DNA of 38,482 nt, taken from positions 1-38,482 of the forward strand of contig PIYB01000004.1 in assembly GCA_003601835.1 (NCBI GenBank), in the 5' to 3' direction. Source of the DNA: Candidatus Bathyarchaeota archaeon. GTDB lineage: Archaea; Thermoproteota; Bathyarchaeia; Bathyarchaeales; DTEX01. The position numbers and the translations under genes were made by a program. Each line of letters opens with the position of its first letter. The stretch's first letter is position 1. Below, piece by piece: positions 1-8,124 of this stretch. The notes below the pieces were generated by a model. The model was given only the letters and a program-made list of their open reading frames with translations, had not been told where the DNA came from and searched no databases.

Positions 1-561
1 TTCGTAGCCTTGATGGGTGCCTTAGGAAACATACTTTTCGCCTTCTCAAGCTATTTAGGACCCATAATCCCCGGAGTTTCAACCGATCTGTCGCACATAC
101 CAACATTCATAGCAGCAATCTACGGCGGCCCAATAATAGGATTTGTAACCGGACTCGTTGTGGGAATACTTCCAGGAATCCAGTATGGTCCCCTCTCACC
201 GTTCGGCTCGTGGATTGCCGTCGTGGCGTTACCTGTTGGAAAGTCACTTACCGGACTCACATCAGGCTTAATCTACAGCGTGTTAAAAGGAAACCAGAGA
301 AAACGCAAGTCTCTTTTCACGATTCCCGTTGTCTTAGCCGCGTACGTACCGGAATGCCTGTTCACCGTTTTCTACTTCGTTGCGTTGCTCCCGTATCTGG
401 TGGGAAGCGGAGGCGCCAGCATACTGATGTTTATTCTACCGAAAGCTTGGGCGGAAATAGTCTTCATAAGCTTCTTCATGGCTGCTCTCGTTGGAAACGA
501 CGGATTCAACAGCTTCGTCGCCCACTTCTTTGACACTCGCAGCGCAGCTCCGCAACCTTAA
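1..561 (+). CDS. Integral membrane protein resembling an ECF transporter substrate-binding (S) component; open at the 5' window edge
   Basis: ORF reads through position 1 in frame (FVALMGALGN...). Hydrophobic, Gly-rich helices with 'SHIPTFIAAIYGGPIIGFVTGLVVGIL', typical of ECF S-components. Confidence 0.6.
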   Translation, partial: FVALMGALGNILFAFSSYLGPIIPGVSTDLSHIPTFIAAIYGGPIIGFVTGLVVGILPGIQYGPLSPFGSWIAVVALPVGKSLTGLTSGLIYSVLKGNQRKRKSLFTIPVVLAAYVPECLFTVFYFVALLPYLVGSGGASILMFILPKAWAEIVFISFFMAALVGNDGFNSFVAHFFDTRSAAPQP

Positions 562-696
562 TACGTTTCAAAAGCTTTCCTAGTCTCCCAATTTTGAAGT
601 GTTTCCATAACCATTCGTTCGAAATCCTCAGAAATGCGATCTTCATTTTTCAATGTTCAATCACATGTCTAGCTAACTTATGGGAGGTAAGTACTT

Positions 697-726
697 ACGG
701 GGCTTAAACAGATATCTTTGCCCCGT
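697..726. other. Perfect 7-bp inverted repeat ACGGGGC-N16-GCCCCGT
   Basis: Read directly in the intergenic region between the membrane protein and the AAA ATPase. Confidence 0.5.
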
Positions 727-848
727 CTTAATTCTAAAGAATCTCCAGAAAAATCGTTTAGATGAGAAAAGGTGTATTACTAAACTGTTTATAAATGAGC
801 TGTCAATTGGCTGTGGTGTATTTTGGAAATCGATTTTGGATAGCATAG

Positions 849-889
849 TATCTAAAAAGTTATAAATTTGGATAGTGATCTATCTAAAA
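849..889 (+). promoter_or_regulatory. Putative promoter/operator of the AAA ATPase gene
   Basis: TATA-like 'gttataaat' about 25 nt before ATG 891; perfect 9-bp direct repeats TATCTAAAA at 849-857 and 881-889; inverted repeat GATAG-tgat-CTATC at 871-884. Confidence 0.45.
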
Positions 890-890
890 C

Positions 891-2405
891 ATGGTAAAAA
901 TCAGTGAAATAGTTAACCAAAATCCTTGGTGGAAGCACGGAAAAAAGTTCTCTATCTTTGACAAAAACCTCAAGGAGGCGAACGAGAAGCCGATCTTCTT
1001 TAAAAGGAAGAGAATTGATCTTGATAAAGGAAGCATCTATGTTCTAAGAGGACCAAGACAAGTTGGAAAAACAACATACATAAAGAATTTAATAAACAAC
1101 CTAATTAACGAAGGAGTAGACCCCAACCACATACTATACCTGTCCTCAGATTTCTTTGTCTCAAGAAGAGAACTAAGAAGCGCAATAACCTATTTCATGA
1201 ACAAAAACATCGATGTAGCAGACCTCTATATGTTCATAGACGAAATAACTTCAATCAAAGATTGGAATCTCGAACTGAAATATATCTCCGACTCAGGAAC
1301 TTTAGAAAAGGCAAGAATATTGGCTACAGGCTCATGTGCTTCTGCACTTAGAAGAAAAGGTGAACTTCTCCCGGGAAGAAGACTGGAAGGAAATGAATAT
1401 CATATGAAACCCTTGTCCTTCAGAGATTTCGTTCTACAAACTACTGGTCAAGTGATTTCAACAGTTAGAGAAGCAGAATTCCGCGGCTCACTAAAAAAGC
1501 TATTATCAGTTCTCGAAAAAACAAGCTGCAGTCTCGAAGCCGGATTTAGCCAATTATTCAAGGCTTTACACCAAATTGCACCTTTCAAACGGGAACTGGA
1601 GCATCTCTTCAACTTATACATAAGATATGGGGGCTACCCATTTGTAGTGAACGACTACCTGCTCAAAAAACTACAAAGCGAACAAAGACAGTCAAACTTC
1701 GCAATAAACCCGATACTCTCAGAGATGCTTATAAGAGACATAATCGGGGATATCACAAAGCTTGGCAAGCAAGAAACGTTCGTTCGACAAATCCTTAAAG
1801 AAATCAGCGAAAAATATGGAAGCCGCTACAGCTTCTCTAAACTTGCAAGCGACATAGAAACAACACATGTCACAACAATTGATTACCTTGAAACCCTTGA
1901 AGAATCCTTTATTGTCACCATTTTATACGCGTTTGATTTCAACAAAAAGGACATAAAATTCAAAGGAAACAAGAAAATCTTCTTCCAAGATCCATTTGTA
2001 TTCCACTCGGTTAAAAGCTTCCTTACGGGAAGAGATGTAAACGAAATCATTGACGAAACACTGCAAGATGAAGAACTCGTGAGCAAACTTGTCGAAGGAA
2101 TCGTTTCATCACACCTAATAGCTAATCAAGAGATCCCGATGATGCGGGAACCCAAGACTTTTCTGTGGTTCTACTACGACACACGAGGAAAAGAAATAGA
2201 CAACATTCTCAGAATTAACGAAAAATACACAGCCATCGAAACCAAGTATCAAAGCGAAGTCTCATCCAGAGACGTTTGGACAATCCCCCAGATAAAAGAA
2301 TACATAATACTTACCAGAGAAGACCTAGCAATAAAAGGCAATATCGTCTTAGCACCCGCAGATTTAATGCTGGCGATTCTCGAAAAATCACATCAAACCT
2401 TGTAG
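891..2405 (+). CDS. AAA+ family ATPase (DUF4143-type archaeal ATPase)
   Basis: Walker A 'RGPRQVGKTT', Walker B-like 'LYMFIDEIT', 'RILATGS', 'GGYPFVV' and C-terminal 'IETKYQ', typical of COG1373-like ATPases. Confidence 0.8.
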   Translation: MVKISEIVNQNPWWKHGKKFSIFDKNLKEANEKPIFFKRKRIDLDKGSIYVLRGPRQVGKTTYIKNLINNLINEGVDPNHILYLSSDFFVSRRELRSAITYFMNKNIDVADLYMFIDEITSIKDWNLELKYISDSGTLEKARILATGSCASALRRKGELLPGRRLEGNEYHMKPLSFRDFVLQTTGQVISTVREAEFRGSLKKLLSVLEKTSCSLEAGFSQLFKALHQIAPFKRELEHLFNLYIRYGGYPFVVNDYLLKKLQSEQRQSNFAINPILSEMLIRDIIGDITKLGKQETFVRQILKEISEKYGSRYSFSKLASDIETTHVTTIDYLETLEESFIVTILYAFDFNKKDIKFKGNKKIFFQDPFVFHSVKSFLTGRDVNEIIDETLQDEELVSKLVEGIVSSHLIANQEIPMMREPKTFLWFYYDTRGKEIDNILRINEKYTAIETKYQSEVSSRDVWTIPQIKEYIILTREDLAIKGNIVLAPADLMLAILEKSHQTL

Positions 2406-2562
2406 ACTTGGCAAACTAAAAACGCAAAAAAATAAAAAAAGATTTGCAGGAGATTCCGCCATTTTTCTGTGAAAATAGGGCGACCTAAAAAAGAACCGCT
2501 GAAGACCAGCCGGTAGACTCTTCGAGGTTAAACCTAAAGATGTGACAGAATCTTTTTCCGGT

Positions 2563-3534
2563 TTAATTCTCTTTTTCGACTTGTATCGACTTCAACAGTA
2601 CATCGGTGTTGATTTCGCCGGCTGTGAAGGTTCGTCCGGTTCTAGCGTTGTTGATTGTTACAACTGCAGGGGCAAAGATGCCTGGGTCGATTTTGTAGAA
2701 GTCTCTGTCTGCCTCTTCAAAAATCTCGGCGAACGGTCGTCCGTACTGTTCTGAGGATTGAGAAACCGATTTTTCCGCAAGGTCGTTGAGTTTCTCATCG
2801 TCGTCGTAGTTGACAACGTAGTATGCCACGCCTCCGTACAGAATGGCGTCATTCGATCTTCCCATAGCCTCAACAGCATCCGGGTGAACTGGAAGAATCG
2901 GTGCACAACCCCACGCATGAGTGATAAGCTGCGGGTTAAACCCTAACTCTGTGAGCTTGTGAATTCCTGTTTCCGCTGTTCTCCCTGAGATCTGTGTGAA
3001 ACCGGCAACGGACGCCGTGGGCGCCAGAACCAGATAAAGGTTTTCAGGGTTCACACCGCAGGTTTCCGCTATGTTCATGACCGTTTCTTTTCCGGGTTTT
3101 TTGCTTGTTTCAAGCACGAGAACAGCCACATCGGATTCGTCCTTGTAAGCGATCTTCCTGAAGACCGGTTTGGGCTTTAAGGCTAATGCCCGGGCGGGTC
3201 CTGAGCCTACGGCAGCGTACTTGGCGGCTTTAACGCGCCATCCTGCAAGCTGAGAGCCCAAGGTTGCAATGGCAGGGTGGTCCGTAAAAACTAAGATGGA
3301 AGGCAGCACCGTTCTTCCTATGCGCATAGAGGAGAGGGTTACTTCGCCAAGTCCACCTAAGCAGATCTCGGTTATGATCTTGCCTGCGAGGAATCCGCCT
3401 GTGGACTCTATTCCAGCATCAATCAAGTATGTGCCGGTTTCAGCTGTTTCAACAGTCACTCCGTAATCGTCTGGGTTGTCACATAGTTTTTTTACCAGTT
3501 TGAAGGCGTTCCGGTTTACGCTTATCTTAGGCAT
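2563..3534 (-). CDS. mch: Methenyltetrahydromethanopterin cyclohydrolase
   Basis: 'MPKISVNRNAFKLVKKL', 'IDAGIESTGGFLAGKIITEICLGGLGEV', 'AWGCAPILPVHPDAVEAMGRSNDAILYGG'; lies directly downstream of fwdC. Confidence 0.93.
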   Translation of the reverse strand: MPKISVNRNAFKLVKKLCDNPDDYGVTVETAETGTYLIDAGIESTGGFLAGKIITEICLGGLGEVTLSSMRIGRTVLPSILVFTDHPAIATLGSQLAGWRVKAAKYAAVGSGPARALALKPKPVFRKIAYKDESDVAVLVLETSKKPGKETVMNIAETCGVNPENLYLVLAPTASVAGFTQISGRTAETGIHKLTELGFNPQLITHAWGCAPILPVHPDAVEAMGRSNDAILYGGVAYYVVNYDDDEKLNDLAEKSVSQSSEQYGRPFAEIFEEADRDFYKIDPGIFAPAVVTINNARTGRTFTAGEINTDVLLKSIQVEKEN

Positions 3535-3537
3535 TTT

Positions 3538-4368
3538 TCATCCTCGGAAAGATTCATGTTGAAGATACTTTTCGTAGAAGCTTAGATGCGGGTTAAGAGG
3601 CTTCGAGATGTAAAGTTTTCCTTTCCCCTGGTCTGCAATGTCCCCTGTGAAACGGTAGAATGGACCCTTAATTTTTTCTCCGTCTGCCTTAACACTGGAT
3701 TTGACGCTGTCGATGGTGAAGGTTGGGAGAACCGATGAAACCCGCCCGCAGATAATTATCTTTCCATCAAGCATTCCGGCGCCCGTTCTGCCTCCGCAGT
3801 TTCCCCTTACAAGTATCGTTCCATCCCTCATGTGGATGCCAACGAATTCACCTACGTTTCCTTCTATGCTGATCATCCCATTTCTCATGTAGCATCCCAC
3901 CTCGTTTCCCGCGTCACCGTGTATCACGATGACCCCGTTCTTCATGCCTTCTGTGCTTCCACGGTAAGGAGCGGCAACATAGTCACCAGCAGAGCCATGA
4001 ATCTCTATTTTCCCATCTTCCATCATGCAGCCTACCCAAGAATCAACATTGCCTTTCACTATTATCTCCCCGCCTTTCATGCCTTCGCCGAGACGCATGC
4101 CGATGTCGCCTTCGATGAGCAGTTTGCCGAAGGACATGTTGCACCCGACTGTTCGAACCTTTTGAAGGTCGCCGACAAGCCTTATAACCGCATCTTCATC
4201 GGGGTCGAAAGGCGTTTCTTGAACGTCAAACAGTTCACCGATGGTCCTCTGTTTGTTTCCTTCCCAGAGTTTCAGTTCCGATATCTCTTTCAACGATTTA
4301 TCTGCGAACACGTCGGGGCATATGCTGTCTGCGTACACTGGTAGACGGAAAACGTATTTAGGGCGCAA
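3538..4368 (-). CDS. fwdC: Formylmethanofuran dehydrogenase subunit C (TTG start)
   Basis: Repeated G-x-x-x-G-x-x-M-x-x-G-x-I beta-helix repeats; located between fwdA and mch. Confidence 0.9.
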   Translation of the reverse strand: MRPKYVFRLPVYADSICPDVFADKSLKEISELKLWEGNKQRTIGELFDVQETPFDPDEDAVIRLVGDLQKVRTVGCNMSFGKLLIEGDIGMRLGEGMKGGEIIVKGNVDSWVGCMMEDGKIEIHGSAGDYVAAPYRGSTEGMKNGVIVIHGDAGNEVGCYMRNGMISIEGNVGEFVGIHMRDGTILVRGNCGGRTGAGMLDGKIIICGRVSSVLPTFTIDSVKSSVKADGEKIKGPFYRFTGDIADQGKGKLYISKPLNPHLSFYEKYLQHESFRG

Positions 4369-4384
4369 GGTTACGGTGATCCTC

Positions 4385-6094
4385 TTACACCTCCGATTTA
4401 ACCTGGATAGGCATTGAAGATTTCAAGAAGGCTTCAGGTATGAAATAGTTCTCAAGCTCCACGGTCCAGTAATCTCTGAACCTTTTCTTCATATCTTGCA
4501 GAATCTCGGGGCAGGAAGCAGCCTCAGCACAAGAAGAGATTCCAAGGTCAACCCAGAATGTTCTGCCCTCAGTTTTCTTTGTAATGACGCCGTTTTTCGC
4601 CACGATCTCTCCGCTCTTAATCGTGTATGCTGCTTTTTCAAAGGCTTTCCGGACGACTCGATAATCCCTAGACGCGTCAGTCTGCCTTGGGTTAAACCCG
4701 TAAACCGCGATGTCAGCGTCAGCTCCAACGCCAAGATGTCCTTTGTCTGTTAAGCCTAACGCCTTAGCTTGCCCTGCTCGTGTGGCTATGGCAACCTCGT
4801 AAAGGCTGTATTCTCTGTCGATGCTTGGAAGCAGCGACCGTTTCCTCGCTCTCTTGTTAATTCTCTTAAGAATTCTTTCCCGGGCTTTCCGGCTCATAAG
4901 CCACGAGATGATTCTCGGGTATGTTGTGAACGGCGCACCGTTCGGGTGATCTGTCGTCAAATATATCTTCCACGGGTCTTCGACGAGTAACGCAAGTTCA
5001 AGCCCTATTGACCACATAGTTGCGTGAACGTAGCTTTTCCGCCTATAGACGAAGGGAACGATTCCAGCAGTTGTCTCCGTCTCAACGTCGTGGTTAACCC
5101 ATTTGTTGCCAGTCAACTCATATAACGTGTACTGCCATGGACCGTCAGCCGTCATGGTGGTCGTGTTTGTGAAAACGATTTGCCCCATATCCAGCGTGAC
5201 ATGGCTGTGACGGTTAACGTACTTAGCTATCTCTTCCGCACCGGAACGCAGGGTTGCCCAGTCGTCTCCCTTGAAGGCGCTGAACTGGCAATGAGTGATG
5301 TGTATAACGGGGTCGCAGCCGTTTGACAAGTCCTCGACGCTTCTCATCGTTTCTATTGTTGTCAGATAGTTACCTGGCTGACCTAAACGGTTGGTGTGAA
5401 CGTGAATCGTGTGAGGAAGATTCAGAATCCTGTTAACTTTACACAAGCCGCGGATGATCTCTCTCGGGGTGACGCCGAAGTTCGGAACAGGGTCATCTAA
5501 GTCTTTGACGTTTCTGCCGAAGCCCCAAGCCTCAGCGCCGCCTGGGTTAACAATTTTGATGGCGTAGCCTTTCGTAGCTGAGAGCATCCATGCTGTGTGC
5601 GCGGCGCATTCCTTGATCATGCCTTCCCGGAGATATTCCAGAGCAAACCACCAGTCGCCAAGCAAGGGGAAAGTAGCTTTATCCACGATCGGGGTGTCCT
5701 CTAGCTCTTCATGTGTGTGTCTGGCTTCTAAGGGAGGCATAGATGGGTTGCATATCATCGTGTAGCCCATGCGGGTGTATCGGTAGCCTGTTGTGAAGGT
5801 GGATGGAATGGAATGTCCGACACCTGACCGGGTTGTTAATGTCTTAATCTCCACGTCTTTATAGTGGTCTTCAGGTCTGAGAAGACGTCCCGCGTTCACC
5901 TCTGAGCCTGCTATGTGAGTGTGAATATCTATCCCGCCTGGCATCACAACCATGCCTGAACAGTCAATCATCTTCGCCGTTCTTTCGTTAACTTTCTCAA
6001 CAATCTTTCCGTCTTTAACGGCGATGTCCATTATCTCCCCTTTGACGTCGTTGATGGGATCGTAGACAAACCCGTTTCTAATCAACAAGCTCAT
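4385..6094 (-). CDS. fwdA: Formylmethanofuran dehydrogenase subunit A (amidohydrolase-type)
   Basis: 'GGIDIHTHIAGSEVNAGR', 'TKGYAIKIVNPGG', 'VHTNRLGQPGN', 'TTDHPNGAPFTTYPRIISWLMS'. Confidence 0.94.
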   Translation of the reverse strand: MSLLIRNGFVYDPINDVKGEIMDIAVKDGKIVEKVNERTAKMIDCSGMVVMPGGIDIHTHIAGSEVNAGRLLRPEDHYKDVEIKTLTTRSGVGHSIPSTFTTGYRYTRMGYTMICNPSMPPLEARHTHEELEDTPIVDKATFPLLGDWWFALEYLREGMIKECAAHTAWMLSATKGYAIKIVNPGGAEAWGFGRNVKDLDDPVPNFGVTPREIIRGLCKVNRILNLPHTIHVHTNRLGQPGNYLTTIETMRSVEDLSNGCDPVIHITHCQFSAFKGDDWATLRSGAEEIAKYVNRHSHVTLDMGQIVFTNTTTMTADGPWQYTLYELTGNKWVNHDVETETTAGIVPFVYRRKSYVHATMWSIGLELALLVEDPWKIYLTTDHPNGAPFTTYPRIISWLMSRKARERILKRINKRARKRSLLPSIDREYSLYEVAIATRAGQAKALGLTDKGHLGVGADADIAVYGFNPRQTDASRDYRVVRKAFEKAAYTIKSGEIVAKNGVITKKTEGRTFWVDLGISSCAEAASCPEILQDMKKRFRDYWTVELENYFIPEAFLKSSMPIQVKSEV

Positions 6095-6372
6095 GTAAAA
6101 TATTCTCCGGTGACGATGCGCCTACATATTCCAGCTCGAACCGTTTTTCCGTGCGTATTATCCTGTTACCCATAACATTACAGTGCAGAATTATTTATCC
6201 GTTTTCAGCATCTCGGCAGAAGGCTGCGTTCAACTAGCTTTCGACCAAAAACCAGCTTGTGAAAAGCACCTGCATGAAAAAAGCGGGAAAGAAACCCAAA
6301 AACAGACGTTGTAGCTTTCCAGATTTATGTTGTAAAGATCTCTCTTTTCGAGATGTGTTTAATGTGCGGCGT

Positions 6373-6996
6373 TTATCGTGCGTGCAGAGCTATTCTTTCC
6401 ATCTCGTTCCGTTTTTGAACCGCGTAGCTTGCGGTGTCTCTGTTAGCCGCCAGTATGATCTCTTCGGCTAGACATTCCTCAATCGGACGTGGATTATTGA
6501 ACGCCGCGTTCCGTGCGCCTTCAGTGATGAAACGTAGGGCTAAGTCAACCCTTCTTTGCGGGCTTATGTCCACAGCTTGATGGTAAGCTATTCCGCCGTA
6601 GCTGATTCTCGTCGTGTCCTCGCAGGGCGCAGCGTTCTCTATGGCTCGTACAAGAACCTCAACCGGGTTTCGTCCCGTCCTCAGATGGATTATTTCGAAA
6701 GCGTTTTTCACAAAGCTTATCGCTCTGGATTTTTTCCCAGCGTTCTTACCTGGACGCATAAGGTTGTTTATGAGCCTTTCAACAATGTTTAGCCTTGACT
6801 TGTGAAACTTGTGATGCTCATGTCTTCCCATCGTGTGCGGAACATGGATTGGGCTAAGAGAAATGTATCTTTGGAGCCCGGGATCTTTAACCTCAACATC
6901 CAAGCTCCATTTGCCGAAGATCTGAGGCTGAGCTTGAGCCTGTTTGCTCACTTTTTTCACCTGAATGGAGCTGTCTATTCTTGAACCTCGCGCCAT
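6373..6996 (-). CDS. rps7: 30S ribosomal protein S7
   Basis: '[81 protein letters not shown]'. Confidence 0.96.
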   Translation of the reverse strand: MARGSRIDSSIQVKKVSKQAQAQPQIFGKWSLDVEVKDPGLQRYISLSPIHVPHTMGRHEHHKFHKSRLNIVERLINNLMRPGKNAGKKSRAISFVKNAFEIIHLRTGRNPVEVLVRAIENAAPCEDTTRISYGGIAYHQAVDISPQRRVDLALRFITEGARNAAFNNPRPIEECLAEEIILAANRDTASYAVQKRNEMERIALHAR

Positions 6997-7029
6997 TATT
7001 TAAGGATTGTGAAAACCGTAGAACACCTT

Positions 7030-7956
7030 TTAACTCAACAACTCTGACAGCACCGCCTTCGCTGTGTGCAGACGGTTTTCAGCTTGATCCCAGACTACTG
7101 AATGCGGTCCGTCCATAACCTCATCTGTGACCTCCTCATTGCGGTGCGCCGGCAGACAATGCATGAACAAAGCATCCTCAGACGCATGTTTGAAAAGCGC
7201 CGAGGTCACCTGATATGTCGGCAAGAACGTCTTGAGTCTTTCTTCCCGTTCAGCTTCATCGCCCATCGAGACGAATGTATCAGTGTAGATGACATCCGCC
7301 TTCTCAACCGCCTTCTCCGGGCTCCTAACTATTTCTACAGTTGAACCGGTTTTCCCCGAGTTTTCACGGGCATACTCCACTGCCTTGCTGTAAGGTTCAT
7401 AACCGGAAGGGCACGCCACAGAGATGTTGACCCCCATTTTGCTGCATCCTATGAGCAAAGAGTTGCAGACATTGTTTCCGTCACCAACGTAGGCGAGCTT
7501 CAAACCTTTCAGAACGCCACGTTTCTCCCAAACCGTGTAAAGATCCGCCAAAATCTGGCAGGGATGATAAAGATCGGACAACGCGTTGATGACTGGAATA
7601 GTTGCGTGTTTAGCCAGTTCTTCAAGGTCTGACTGTCGGTAGACCCTTGCGACGACGCAGTCGACGTACCGGCTTAAAACGCGCGCGGTGTCTGCCACTG
7701 TTTCGCCTCTGCCCAATTGTGACTCGCTCCAACCAAGATACACAGCGTGTCCACCGAGCTGGTTAACCGCAACTTCGAAAGAAACACGAGTTCGAGTTGA
7801 AGGCTTCTGAAAAAGCAGCGCAACCGATCTGTTCCTGAGGTTCTCTGCGAATATTTCTGGCGATGAAGATTCCTTGAATAACTTTGTGGACTCCAGAAGC
7901 TCCCAAATCTCCTCTTCTGAATAATCCTGCAGCGTCAAAAAATCACGTTTACCCAT
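7030..7956 (-). CDS. argF: Ornithine carbamoyltransferase; start placed at the internal ATG (MGKRDFL...), not the track start at 8004
   Basis: 'FQKPSTRTRVSFE', 'DLYHPCQILADL', 'FVSMGDE', 'MHCLPAHRNEEV'. Confidence 0.93.
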   Translation of the reverse strand: MGKRDFLTLQDYSEEEIWELLESTKLFKESSSPEIFAENLRNRSVALLFQKPSTRTRVSFEVAVNQLGGHAVYLGWSESQLGRGETVADTARVLSRYVDCVVARVYRQSDLEELAKHATIPVINALSDLYHPCQILADLYTVWEKRGVLKGLKLAYVGDGNNVCNSLLIGCSKMGVNISVACPSGYEPYSKAVEYARENSGKTGSTVEIVRSPEKAVEKADVIYTDTFVSMGDEAEREERLKTFLPTYQVTSALFKHASEDALFMHCLPAHRNEEVTDEVMDGPHSVVWDQAENRLHTAKAVLSELLS

Positions 7957-8018
7957 GGCGCCTCGTCTCCAACAGTTTAATGTGCTGCCGCTCGGCTTCC
8001 ACAAAATCCTGTGGGCGT

Positions 8019-8089
8019 CATAAATGTTTTTCGGTCAATAAAAGCTGAAAAAGAAGATGTTTGGCTGAAACTGGTCAAAATGGTCAAAA
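8019..8089 (-). promoter_or_regulatory. Putative argF upstream regulatory region with tandem 9-mers (TGGTCAAAA x2 at 8072-8089, + strand)
   Basis: Perfect tandem repeat read directly; on the minus strand TTTTGACCATTTTGACCA, then a third TTGACC-like copy and a TATA-like 'acatttatga'. Confidence 0.35.
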
Positions 8090-8124
8090 GTTTCTGGCGT
8101 ACGCTACGCGGTGTTGTCCCTGTC

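Noticed and set aside
680-865. 61-aa plus-strand ORF upstream of the AAA ATPase
   Set aside because: Spans the hairpin and the promoter region; no family resemblance; likely noncoding.
3832-4344. 170-aa plus-strand ORF antisense to fwdC
   Set aside because: Fully overlaps the well-supported fwdC on the opposite strand; composition (His/Tyr-rich) is typical of a shadow ORF.
6340-6360. Hairpin GATCTCTC-ttttc-GAGATG downstream of rps7 as a terminator
   Set aside because: Short imperfect stem with only CTTT after it on the rps7 strand; too weak to call.
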